Of a stretch of 64,000 nt of DNA, positions 16,326-23,284 are shown in pieces. The translations under genes were made by a program, and so were the position numbers. The stretch is from Coraliomargarita sp. (GTDB lineage: Bacteria; Verrucomicrobiota; Verrucomicrobiia; Opitutales; UBA953): contig JAHEJL010000001.1 of NCBI GenBank assembly GCA_024638885.1, forward strand, positions 87,001-151,000, read 5' to 3'. Each line of letters starts with the position of its first letter. The first letter of the stretch is position 1. Below the pieces are notes generated by a model, which worked only from the letters and a program-made list of their open reading frames with translations, was not told where the DNA came from and did not search any database.

Positions 16326-17168
16326 ATGGAGGTCGTCCACACCATCCCCGAACTGCGCGCCGCGGTCGCCCGCGCCCGCCAGGCGGGCCAGGCCATCGGC
16401 TTCGTGCCGACCATGGGGTGCCTGCATGAAGGACACCTGAGCCTCATCCGCCGGGCCAAGGCGGAAACCGCCTTCGTCGTGGTCTCGATCTTCGTCAACC
16501 CGACCCAGTTCGGCCCCAACGAGGACTTCTCGAAATACCCACGCACCTTCGAGGACGACCGACGCGGCTGCGAGGCCGCCGGCGCCAGCCTGATCTTCGC
16601 CCCGACCGCCGCCGACTTCTACCCCGCCGGCGCCTCCACCTGGGTCGACGTCGAAGGCGTCTCGGCCAAGCTCTGCGGCGAATTCCGCCCCGGACATTTC
16701 CGCGGCGTGGCGACCGTGGTCGCGATGCTCTTCAACGCCGCGCAGGCGGATGTCGCCGTCTTCGGCCGCAAGGACCTCCAGCAGCTCGCGGTGATCCGCC
16801 GCATGGTCCGCGACCTGCACATCCCCGTGCGCATCATCGCGCATGAGACCGTCCGGGAGCCCAACGGGGTCGCGATGAGCTCGCGCAACCGCTACCTCTC
16901 GCCCGCACAGCTGACGCAGGCCGCCGCCATCCCCGCCGCCATGGCCGCGGCGCAGGCCTTGGCGCAAAGCGGCGTCACCGACGCAGGCCGTCTCCGCTCC
17001 GCCGCGCTCGCCGTGCTGGACGGCCAGCCCGCGCTGAAGCCGCAGTATTGCGAGATCGTCGACCTCGAGACGATGGCGCCCGTGACCTCGACCGCGGGGC
17101 GCCCCTGCGCGATCGCGATCGCCTGCCACCTCGGCACGACGCGGCTGATCGACAACGCCGACCTCTGA
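16326..17168 (+). CDS. panC: Pantothenate synthetase (pantoate-beta-alanine ligase)
   Basis: 280 residues. It joins pantoate and beta-alanine with ATP to form pantothenate, the coenzyme A precursor. The nucleotidyltransferase HIGH-like motif is HEGH (34-37) in FVPTMGCLHEGHLSLI, followed by FVNPTQFGPNEDFSKYPR, which binds pantoate, then VFGRKDLQQLAVIRRMV, and the KMSKS-like MSSRNRYLS loop. Length and motif order are standard for PanC. The ATG lies 28 nt after TTGCGC with TAAGGT as a possible -10. No panB or panD is adjacent. It ends exactly against the convergent transporter gene, with no intergenic base between the stops. Confidence 0.97.
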   Translation: MEVVHTIPELRAAVARARQAGQAIGFVPTMGCLHEGHLSLIRRAKAETAFVVVSIFVNPTQFGPNEDFSKYPRTFEDDRRGCEAAGASLIFAPTAADFYPAGASTWVDVEGVSAKLCGEFRPGHFRGVATVVAMLFNAAQADVAVFGRKDLQQLAVIRRMVRDLHIPVRIIAHETVREPNGVAMSSRNRYLSPAQLTQAAAIPAAMAAAQALAQSGVTDAGRLRSAALAVLDGQPALKPQYCEIVDLETMAPVTSTAGRPCAIAIACHLGTTRLIDNADL

Positions 17169-18047
17169 TCAGGCCAGGCTGAGGTAGACCGCGGCCAGCA
17201 GGATCAGCGCACCGATGAGCCGGCGGGTCATGATCGCCCGGCCCACATGCTTCTCGGCGTTGGCGAACCAATGGCCGATGACCCAGACGAGCGCCACGCT
17301 CCAGAGTCCGCGCGTATTATAAAGGACGTTCGTGACCGTGACCTCGTGGTAGACCGCGATGCAATAGGCGATGCCCATCGCCTGGATGGTCAGCAGCGTG
17401 CCGCCGCCGAAGGCCCAGATGACCATCGGCCGGGGCATCTCGCGCAGCGGCGCGGAGAAGAAGGGGATCAGCGTGAAGGACAGCAGGCCGACGGTCGCGA
17501 ACATCACCGGGGCGAAATGACCGAAGCCGACGGCCGGCACCCAGAGCTGCTGCATGACGTCCGTCGCCGCGAAGGCGATCGAAGCGAGGAAGGAGAACAG
17601 CACGCTCACCAGCAGGCGTTCCCGGTTGGCGCGCCATTCGCCGCCGAGCAGGGCGAGCGCGAGCGAGGTCAGGAACGTCGCCACCCAAAGTTTCCACCCG
17701 AGGTGTTCGCCGCCGGTGGCGAAGACCAGCAAGGCGACGAAGACCACCTTGGTGCCGAGCACCGGGGTCGCGATGGAGATATCCCCCCGGCTGATCGCCA
17801 CGAACGTGAAGACCTGGCCGATGAAGAAGGCCGTGCCGGCGAGGGCGGCATGCAGGACATGGGTCGAGGTGAACGGCTCGCCCCCATGCAGGAGCCAGGT
17901 CTGGAAAAGGACGGCGCCGATCAGGTTGACGATGAAGAGGACGCGCCAGGGATGACCGCCGTCCATGGCCCGCTTGAGCGCCATCGCGGCGAAGGTATAG
18001 CCGACGGCCGAACTGAGCGGGATGAGAATGGAGGCAGGAGCACGCAT
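17169..18047 (-). CDS. EamA-like (DMT superfamily) membrane transporter
   Basis: 292 residues with about ten hydrophobic helices arranged as two repeats of five, the EamA/DMT pattern. Segments typical of the fold are GYTFAAMALKRAMDGG near the N-terminus, FFIGQVFTFVAISRGDISIATPVLGTKVVFVALLVF (the end of repeat one with the conserved acidic/proline stretch), and ATDVMQQLWVPAVGFG in repeat two. Such proteins export or import small metabolites such as amino acids, sugars or drugs; the substrate is not predictable. It converges on panC without a gap and stands apart from the gene at 18163, which diverges from it. Confidence 0.85.
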   Translation of the reverse strand: MRAPASILIPLSSAVGYTFAAMALKRAMDGGHPWRVLFIVNLIGAVLFQTWLLHGGEPFTSTHVLHAALAGTAFFIGQVFTFVAISRGDISIATPVLGTKVVFVALLVFATGGEHLGWKLWVATFLTSLALALLGGEWRANRERLLVSVLFSFLASIAFAATDVMQQLWVPAVGFGHFAPVMFATVGLLSFTLIPFFSAPLREMPRPMVIWAFGGGTLLTIQAMGIAYCIAVYHEVTVTNVLYNTRGLWSVALVWVIGHWFANAEKHVGRAIMTRRLIGALILLAAVYLSLA

Positions 18048-18162
18048 CTAACGGGTCCGAACGAACCCCCTTCCCTCCCGGGAGGCGAGTCCGAAGCAAG
18101 AAATCGGCCTGGCCGGCCCGCGACGACCTTGCCCCGGACCCGCCGACAGGCATGCTGGAGAC

Positions 18163-19989
18163 ATGGGTCACTTTTCCTACAAGAACGAGGCGGTCGACCC
18201 GCATCGGAAGCTCCTCTCGGAGCAGCTCGTCCTGGACCTCGAACATGTCTCCGACGCGCCGCTCCTGGCCCTCGCGAAACAGATTCCCGGCGGCTACATC
18301 CATCGCCTCCCTTTCCTCAAGGCCTCGAAGTGGCTGTTCAAGAAACGGCTCGTCCATCTCGCGCAGGACGCGTCCGCCATCGCGGAGCACCTGCCGTGGT
18401 ATGCCGACGCGTTGAAGTGGGAGAAGGCCAAGCTGCTCGACCACCTCGACGAGCTGGCGACGACGATCGGCGGCGTGCGCGCCGCCCTGCTCTGCGTGCT
18501 CTGGAACAACCAGGCCGAACAGAAGGACGCCGCCCTGCCGCCCGACCTCCTCGGCCGGCTGCTGACCAACGCCAAGCCGCAAGGCGCCAAGCCGGACGCG
18601 AAGGCCTGGAAGGCGCTCGCGGGCAAGGTCGCCGGCACCGCCGACAAGGAGCCGCTCGAATCCGTCGACGCGCTCGATTCGGCCGGCAAGACCGTCCGCC
18701 GCCTCCTGCATGAGATCTCGCAAGGCAAGGCCGCCCGCGAGAACGAGGGCCGGCAGATCCGTCGCCAGCACGCGAACGAACTCGAGGCGAAGGACGCCGA
18801 GATCCGCAAGGTCCGCGAAGAGGCCGCCCGCCAGGCGCAGGAAGCCGCCAAGCAGGCCGCCACGGCCGAAGCCAACCTGGCCGCGTTGCAGGCCCGCCTG
18901 ACGAACGAGGAAGCGGAAGTCGCCCGTCTCCGCGGCGAACTCGAACGCGCCCGCGAACACGTCGCGAAGAAGGCCCGCGAGGTCGCCGAAGAACTCCTGT
19001 CCGAAGAGATCCGCCCCTGGCTGGCCGACGCCCGCACGCTCAAGTCCGCCTCGGAAGAGGTCGGCAAGCTGCGTCAGCTGACCACCGAGACCGTCGAGAA
19101 GGTCCGCAAGGCCCAGCGCGACGCCGACCCCTTCCTCGCGAAGGAACACGAGCTCCGTCAGGCCATCCCGCAGATGGAGGAGATGCTCAAGCTCCTCCGC
19201 CGCTACCAGCGCACGGCCGGCCAGGCCTTGCCCGAAGTCGTGGCCCTCGAGAAGCGCATCACCGAGCACATCGAGAAGGTCCGCTACGAGCTCGAGAAGC
19301 GCGACCAACCTTCCGACCCGTTCCTCGAACGGATCTCGGCCAAGATCAACGGCGCCGACGCCCGTGAGCTCAAGGCCATCGAAAGCGCCCTGCTCCTCGC
19401 CGAGCAGTCCGGCCTCGTGGACTCACGCCACGCGGACCTTTACCGCCGCGACATCCATCGCCGCCGTTCCTACATGGCCGACCGCGCGTTCCATGAGCAG
19501 AAGCAGTCCGGCCCGCTCGCCCTGCTCGAACGCGCCGTGGCCACGGGCGAACCCGCCCGCCTGGCGCTCGACGCCAACAACTTCGCCTGCCTCCGCCAGG
19601 ACTACCTCGGCCTGCGCCTCCCGACGAAGAAGAACGCCCAGGGCGACACCCGCTTCCTGCTCGACGCGGCGGCTCGCCAGAAGGTCGTGCAGCTCGTCGA
19701 GAAGCTGGCCGACGACGCGCCGGGCCTCCACGTCTGGATCAGCTTCGACGGCCAGCAGAGCGCGCTCAAGACCACCAATTCCCGCGTCCGCGTCACCTTC
19801 AGCCGCGCCGGCGCCAAGGCGGACCATGACATCATGGACCTCGTGGCGAAGGACAAGACGGTGGACGCACCGTGGTTCGTCGTCAGCGACGACATCGAGG
19901 TCCGCGACGCCACCGCGCGCGAAGGCGCCTACATCATCTACAACGACGCGCTCATCCAGCTGCTGGTGAACCGCGGCATCCGCGCCTGA
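18163..19989 (+). CDS. Long coiled-coil protein with C-terminal YacP-like NYN domain
   Basis: 608 residues, probably cytosolic: no signal peptide or membrane segment. Residues 1-160 are helical and of unknown family. About 165-385 is a long heptad-rich coiled coil (for example AEIRKVREEAARQAQEAAK). Residues 465-608 match the YacP/Rae1-type NYN ribonuclease fold: LALDANN (D470), WISFDG (D529), VTFSRAGAKADHDIMDLV (D554, D556) and FVVSDDIEVRDATAREGA (D576, D577, D582). YacP-family proteins cleave mRNA at the ribosome; here the conserved acidic residues are kept, so catalysis is possible. The fusion to a coiled coil is unusual, since stand-alone YacP is about 170 residues. It starts at ATG 28 nt after TTGCCC and ends at a strong hairpin. 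Confidence 0.8.
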   Translation: MGHFSYKNEAVDPHRKLLSEQLVLDLEHVSDAPLLALAKQIPGGYIHRLPFLKASKWLFKKRLVHLAQDASAIAEHLPWYADALKWEKAKLLDHLDELATTIGGVRAALLCVLWNNQAEQKDAALPPDLLGRLLTNAKPQGAKPDAKAWKALAGKVAGTADKEPLESVDALDSAGKTVRRLLHEISQGKAARENEGRQIRRQHANELEAKDAEIRKVREEAARQAQEAAKQAATAEANLAALQARLTNEEAEVARLRGELERAREHVAKKAREVAEELLSEEIRPWLADARTLKSASEEVGKLRQLTTETVEKVRKAQRDADPFLAKEHELRQAIPQMEEMLKLLRRYQRTAGQALPEVVALEKRITEHIEKVRYELEKRDQPSDPFLERISAKINGADARELKAIESALLLAEQSGLVDSRHADLYRRDIHRRRSYMADRAFHEQKQSGPLALLERAVATGEPARLALDANNFACLRQDYLGLRLPTKKNAQGDTRFLLDAAARQKVVQLVEKLADDAPGLHVWISFDGQQSALKTTNSRVRVTFSRAGAKADHDIMDLVAKDKTVDAPWFVVSDDIEVRDATAREGAYIIYNDALIQLLVNRGIRA

Positions 19990-19995
19990 AACAAG

Positions 19996-20021
19996 ACGGG
20001 CGCATCCTGCGATGCGCCCGT
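19996..20021. terminator. Bidirectional terminator hairpin
   Basis: ACGGGCGCATC (19996-20006) pairs perfectly over 11 bp with GATGCGCCCGT (20011-20021), 4-nt loop, between convergent genes. On the minus strand it is followed by CTTGTTTC, the same tail as at 21775 and 26711. Confidence 0.75.
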
Positions 20022-20043
20022 GCGGGAAGGATGAGCCGAAGGC

Positions 20044-21114
20044 TTACTTCTTCTTGGCCGGCGGAGCGGTGACGGGCGGAGGCAGCACGCCCGCGAAGTC
20101 CTCGGCCTTGAGGCCGGGGTGGAACATGTTGAAGGAATACTTGCTGGGCTTCCACTCGACGAGCGGGGTCACGTCGGCCTTGGCCGGGATCTCGAGGCCG
20201 AGGCCCCAGAAGACGCCGTTGACGAGGAGACGACGGAGGGACTCGTCCTTGAGGTCGCTCGCGGAAGCCATGGTGGTGGTCAGCACGCGGTTCTTGGTGC
20301 CGCCGGCGTTCGGGACCTCGCGCGTCCAGGCCACGGCCATGGCCGGGGAGTTCACGCCCTGCTCCTTCTTGTCGATGGTCTTCTTGGAACGCTCGCTGAG
20401 CGGGTCTTCCGGATTCATGCCCTTGAGGACGAGGCCGCGGAGGACGATCTGGGCGTCGGCCGGAGGATGGGCTTCATAGACGTCGGTGTCGCCGAAGATC
20501 TGGCCGACGCCGTTGAGGAGCGCGAGCTTCTCGGCGCCCGGCTCGACGGCCGTGCGGGTGGCCTCGGACTTATGGTTGCCCCAGTGGCTGACCCAGGTCT
20601 CGCCGAGCACCTTGCGGCCGAAGCCGCCGTTGTTGTTGAAGTTATAGGAAGCGAAGGCACTGTCCTTCGGAATGCCCGCGAAGGCATGGGTGCTGGTGCG
20701 GGTGGCCACGATCGGCACGCCGCGCCTGAGGGCGCCTTCGAACTTGGCGAGGGTGGCTTCGTTCCACTTGCGGAAACGCAGGCCGAGCACGAGGGCGTCG
20801 GCGGTGTCGAGCGCCTCGGGCTTGCCGAGGGACGCGCCGTTGTTCGGGTTGATCACGCCGTTGTCATGCGAAAAGAGCACGGTGCACTTGAAGCCGTGAC
20901 GCTCGGACAGGATACGGGCGAGCATCGGCATCGACTCCTCGGAGCGATACTCTTCGTCGCCGGAGAGCAGCACGACGTGCTTGCCGGCGCCCGGGCCTTT
21001 GCCGGCCGGGAACTCGAGCCAGCCGGGACCGGCAGTGAAGGCCTCCGCGGCGACGGCCGGGAGGGCGAGGACGAGGGCGGCCAAGGCGGCCCACAGGTGG
21101 AGATGACGCTTCAT
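20044..21114 (-). CDS. Exported ThuA-like domain protein
   Basis: 356 residues with a signal peptide (MKRHLHLWAALAALVLALPAVAAEA). The body is a ThuA-like, class I glutamine-amidotransferase-like fold: HVVLLSGDEEYRSEESMPMLARIL at about 46-70, then DALVLGLRFRKW, IVATRTSTHAF, WVSHWGNHKS and NRVLTTTMASASDL. ThuA-like proteins in PVC bacteria are common partners of Gfo/Idh/MocA and DUF1080 proteins and are thought to take part in sugar (trehalose-like or 3-keto) metabolism; no catalytic role is proven. It ends in a Pro/Lys-rich tail PPPVTAPPAKKK. It is transcribed away from its upstream neighbour, with a hairpin beyond its stop. Confidence 0.85.
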   Translation of the reverse strand: MKRHLHLWAALAALVLALPAVAAEAFTAGPGWLEFPAGKGPGAGKHVVLLSGDEEYRSEESMPMLARILSERHGFKCTVLFSHDNGVINPNNGASLGKPEALDTADALVLGLRFRKWNEATLAKFEGALRRGVPIVATRTSTHAFAGIPKDSAFASYNFNNNGGFGRKVLGETWVSHWGNHKSEATRTAVEPGAEKLALLNGVGQIFGDTDVYEAHPPADAQIVLRGLVLKGMNPEDPLSERSKKTIDKKEQGVNSPAMAVAWTREVPNAGGTKNRVLTTTMASASDLKDESLRRLLVNGVFWGLGLEIPAKADVTPLVEWKPSKYSFNMFHPGLKAEDFAGVLPPPVTAPPAKKK

Positions 21115-21182
21115 GGGGTAAGGGTCCCGAGCCTGCCGAGACGGGCGAAGGTTTCAAGCGCCCTGTTCAGGACGCGGGCGCC

Positions 21183-21713
21183 TCATTTCCGCTCATTCGG
21201 CCCGTCCTTCTTGGCGAAAGGGTCCGGGCGAATCGTCTCGCGACGCCCGTCGGAGTAGGTCGTGACCTGGTTGCCGAAGGGATCGGGGCGGGTCGTGGCG
21301 CGCGTGCCGTCGCTGAAGGTCGTCGTCGAGCCGCCGAACGGATCCGGGCGCGTGGTCGCGGTGACGCCGTTGCTGTAACGGGTGGTCGCGCCGCCGAAGG
21401 GGTCGGTCCGCGTGGTGGCCGTGACGCCGTTGCTGTAGCGCGTGGACGAACCGCCGAACGGATCGGGCGTCGTCACCGCCGTCACGCCGTTGTCGTAGCG
21501 CGTCTGCGTGCGTCCGAACGCATCGGTGCCGCGCACGCCGGACTTAGGCGCCTCGCCCGTGGTCGGCGCGACCTTCACCTCCGCGGAGGGCTTGGGCTCG
21601 GGCTTCGTCTCCGACTTCGCGGGCCCTTGGCGGGCCGCGTCCTTCTTCGGCGTCGCGGCGACGGCGAAGACCGCGGCCAGGCCGGCGGCGGCGAGCAGGA
21701 AGAGCATTCTCAT
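21183..21713 (-). CDS. Secreted protein made of 20-residue tandem repeats
   Basis: 176 residues: signal peptide (MRMLFLLAAAGLAAVFAVAA), a Lys/Pro/Glu linker to about residue 57, then five complete 20-residue repeats (58-157) and a partial sixth. The repeat consensus is about TATTRpDPFGGsTTrYSNGV, each with DPFG followed by an aromatic-Ser-Asp/Asn-Gly turn. The layout is reminiscent of YD/RHS-type beta-strand repeats, but the classical G-x-x-x-Y-x-Y spacing is not clear and I would not name it. The first repeat is degenerate (GTDAFGRTQTRYDNGV); the central ones are nearly identical, suggesting recent expansion or homogenisation. It lies 69 bp upstream of the ThuA-like gene on the same strand. 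Function unknown; a structural or surface role is plausible. Confidence 0.8.
   Translation of the reverse strand: MRMLFLLAAAGLAAVFAVAATPKKDAARQGPAKSETKPEPKPSAEVKVAPTTGEAPKSGVRGTDAFGRTQTRYDNGVTAVTTPDPFGGSSTRYSNGVTATTRTDPFGGATTRYSNGVTATTRPDPFGGSTTTFSDGTRATTRPDPFGNQVTTYSDGRRETIRPDPFAKKDGPNERK
21213..21542 (-). repeat. Tandem 60-bp coding repeats
   Basis: Five and a half units of 60 bp, in frame with the gene at 21183-21713. Units 2-5 are the most similar, with shared stretches such as the one encoding DPFGG. Confidence 0.85.
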
Positions 21714-21774
21714 GGGGTCTCTCTATTAGAAACCGACTGTCACCGGACGCAAGCCGGGGCCCGCGCCAAACAAG

Positions 21775-21804
21775 AAGGGCGGGCGCCTCGCGGCGTCCGC
21801 CCTT
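21775..21804. terminator. Terminator hairpin after the DUF1501 gene
   Basis: AAGGGCGG (21775-21782) pairs with CCGCCCTT (21797-21804). On the minus strand it is followed by CTTGTTTGG. It lies 23 bp past the stop of the DUF1501 gene. Confidence 0.7.
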
Positions 21805-21826
21805 CCGATGCTGCGACCGGGGTCGC

Positions 21827-23215
21827 TTAGGCGATGACCTTGTCGACCACCTTACCGAAGTTGTCGGTGAGGCGGAAGTCACGGCCGTTGTAGCGGAACG
21901 TGAGCTTGGTGTGGTCGAAGCCGAGCAGGCGGAGGATCGTGGCGTGGAGGTCGTGCACGTCGACGCCGTCAGCGGCGACCTGGGAGCCGATTTCGTCGGT
22001 CTCGCCGTAGTGCATGCCACCCTTGACGCCGCCGCCGGCCATCCAGCAGCAGAAAGCCTTGGAGTGGTGGTCGCGACCGGAAGCCTGGTTGACGCGGCCC
22101 GCGGTGGTCGGGGTGCGGCCGAATTCTCCGCCCCAGATGATGAGGGTCTGGTCGAGGAGACCGCGCTGCTTGAGGTCGGCGATGAGGGCCGCGGCCGGAC
22201 CGTCGATGTTCTCGGCGCGCTGGGCGATCGAGGTGAAGAGGTTGTTGTGGTGGTCCCAGCCGCCGGCGTCGACCTGGACGAAGCGGACGCCCTTCTCGAC
22301 GAGGCGACGGGCGCAGAGGAGCTTGGCGCCGAGGTCGGACTTGCCGTACATCTCGCGGATCTTCTCGGGCTCCTTGGAGATGTCGAAGGCGTCGGTGGCG
22401 GCGGTCTGCATGCGGAAGGCGAGCTCGAAGGATTCGATGCGGGCCTCGAGCTGCTCGTCCTTCTGGACGGTCTGCATGTGGCGCTCGTTCAGCTGGCGGA
22501 CGAGGTCGAGCTGCTTGCGCTGCGCGTCCTGCGTGGTGAATTCGCTCTGGAGGTTGGCGATGATCTTGTTCGCCGGGGCGCCCGGACGGAACTGGGTGTT
22601 GGCACCCTGGTAGAGCGAGGGAAGGAAGGCCGAAGCGCGGGCGTCGGAGCTGCCGCCGAGGGAGACGAAGCCCGGGAGGTCCTGGCTTTCGGTGCCGAGA
22701 CCGTAGAGGACCCAGGCGCCGAGGGAAGGCTTGGAGAGGATCGCCGAGCCGGTGTGCATCAGCTTGGCGGCCGGACCGTGGGCCGGGAGATCCTGGTGCA
22801 GCGAGCGGATGACGCACATGTCGTCCGCGACGCCCTGGAGCTTCGGGAAGATCTCGGAGATCTCGAGGCCGGACTTACCGGACTTCTTGAACTCGAAGGG
22901 GGTCGGGAAGAGCACGCCGTTCATGCCGGCGGCGGACATGTCCGCGAGCTCCTTCATCTTGGGCTTCGGATCGAAGGTATCGAGGTGCGAGGGGGCGCCG
23001 CCCGCGAAGATGTGGATGACGTGCTTGGCCTTGGCCGGGAGCGGAGCCTTGCGGGGCTTGAGGTTGGCCATCACTTCGGCGCGGGCGTCGTGGACCATGT
23101 ACTCGGAGACCATGGTACCGAAAGCGAGGGCGCCCATGCCGAGACCGGTCTGGCGCAGGAACTCGCGACGAGAGTTGGGGGTCGGCACGTAATTGCCGCA
23201 GCTGGAGTCTTTCAT
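21827..23215 (-). CDS. DUF1501 exported protein (Tat substrate)
   Basis: 462 residues. The N-terminus has a twin-arginine motif SRREFLRQTG (R16, R17) followed by a hydrophobic segment, so Tat export. The body is the DUF1501 family, an alkaline-phosphatase/sulfatase-like fold: KHVIHIFAGGAPSHLDTFDPKP, VRFVQVDAGGWDHHNN and TLIIWGGEFGRTP, ending in GVDVHDLHATILRLLGFDHTKLTF. No formylglycine CxPxR motif is present, as is normal for DUF1501. In planctomycetes and Verrucomicrobia it is usually encoded next to a DUF1549/DUF1553 protein and the pair is expected to work together; here the gene upstream on the same strand (23285-26467) is such a protein, 69 bp away. Substrate and activity are unknown for the family. 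Confidence 0.93.
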   Translation of the reverse strand: MKDSSCGNYVPTPNSRREFLRQTGLGMGALAFGTMVSEYMVHDARAEVMANLKPRKAPLPAKAKHVIHIFAGGAPSHLDTFDPKPKMKELADMSAAGMNGVLFPTPFEFKKSGKSGLEISEIFPKLQGVADDMCVIRSLHQDLPAHGPAAKLMHTGSAILSKPSLGAWVLYGLGTESQDLPGFVSLGGSSDARASAFLPSLYQGANTQFRPGAPANKIIANLQSEFTTQDAQRKQLDLVRQLNERHMQTVQKDEQLEARIESFELAFRMQTAATDAFDISKEPEKIREMYGKSDLGAKLLCARRLVEKGVRFVQVDAGGWDHHNNLFTSIAQRAENIDGPAAALIADLKQRGLLDQTLIIWGGEFGRTPTTAGRVNQASGRDHHSKAFCCWMAGGGVKGGMHYGETDEIGSQVAADGVDVHDLHATILRLLGFDHTKLTFRYNGRDFRLTDNFGKVVDKVIA

Positions 23216-23236
23216 AGTGGGGATTTGGTTAGGTAA

Positions 23237-23265
23237 AATATGGGGGGTGATTTTGAATATTCAAA
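23237..23265 (-). promoter_or_regulatory. Promoter with palindrome before the DUF1501 gene
   Basis: On the minus strand TTGAAT (23264-23259), a 16-nt spacer, then CATATT (23242-23237). The -35 overlaps a perfect 14-bp palindrome, TTTGAATATTCAAA (23252-23265), which may be an operator. This suggests the DUF1501 gene can be transcribed apart from the gene before it. Confidence 0.45.
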
Positions 23266-23284
23266 CTCGATTGAGATAAGGTAA

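Noticed and set aside
17317..19308. 663-codon minus-strand frame over 17169-19308
   Set aside because: Antisense to the NYN fusion and out of frame with the EamA gene; Arg/Leu/Gly-rich shadow composition.
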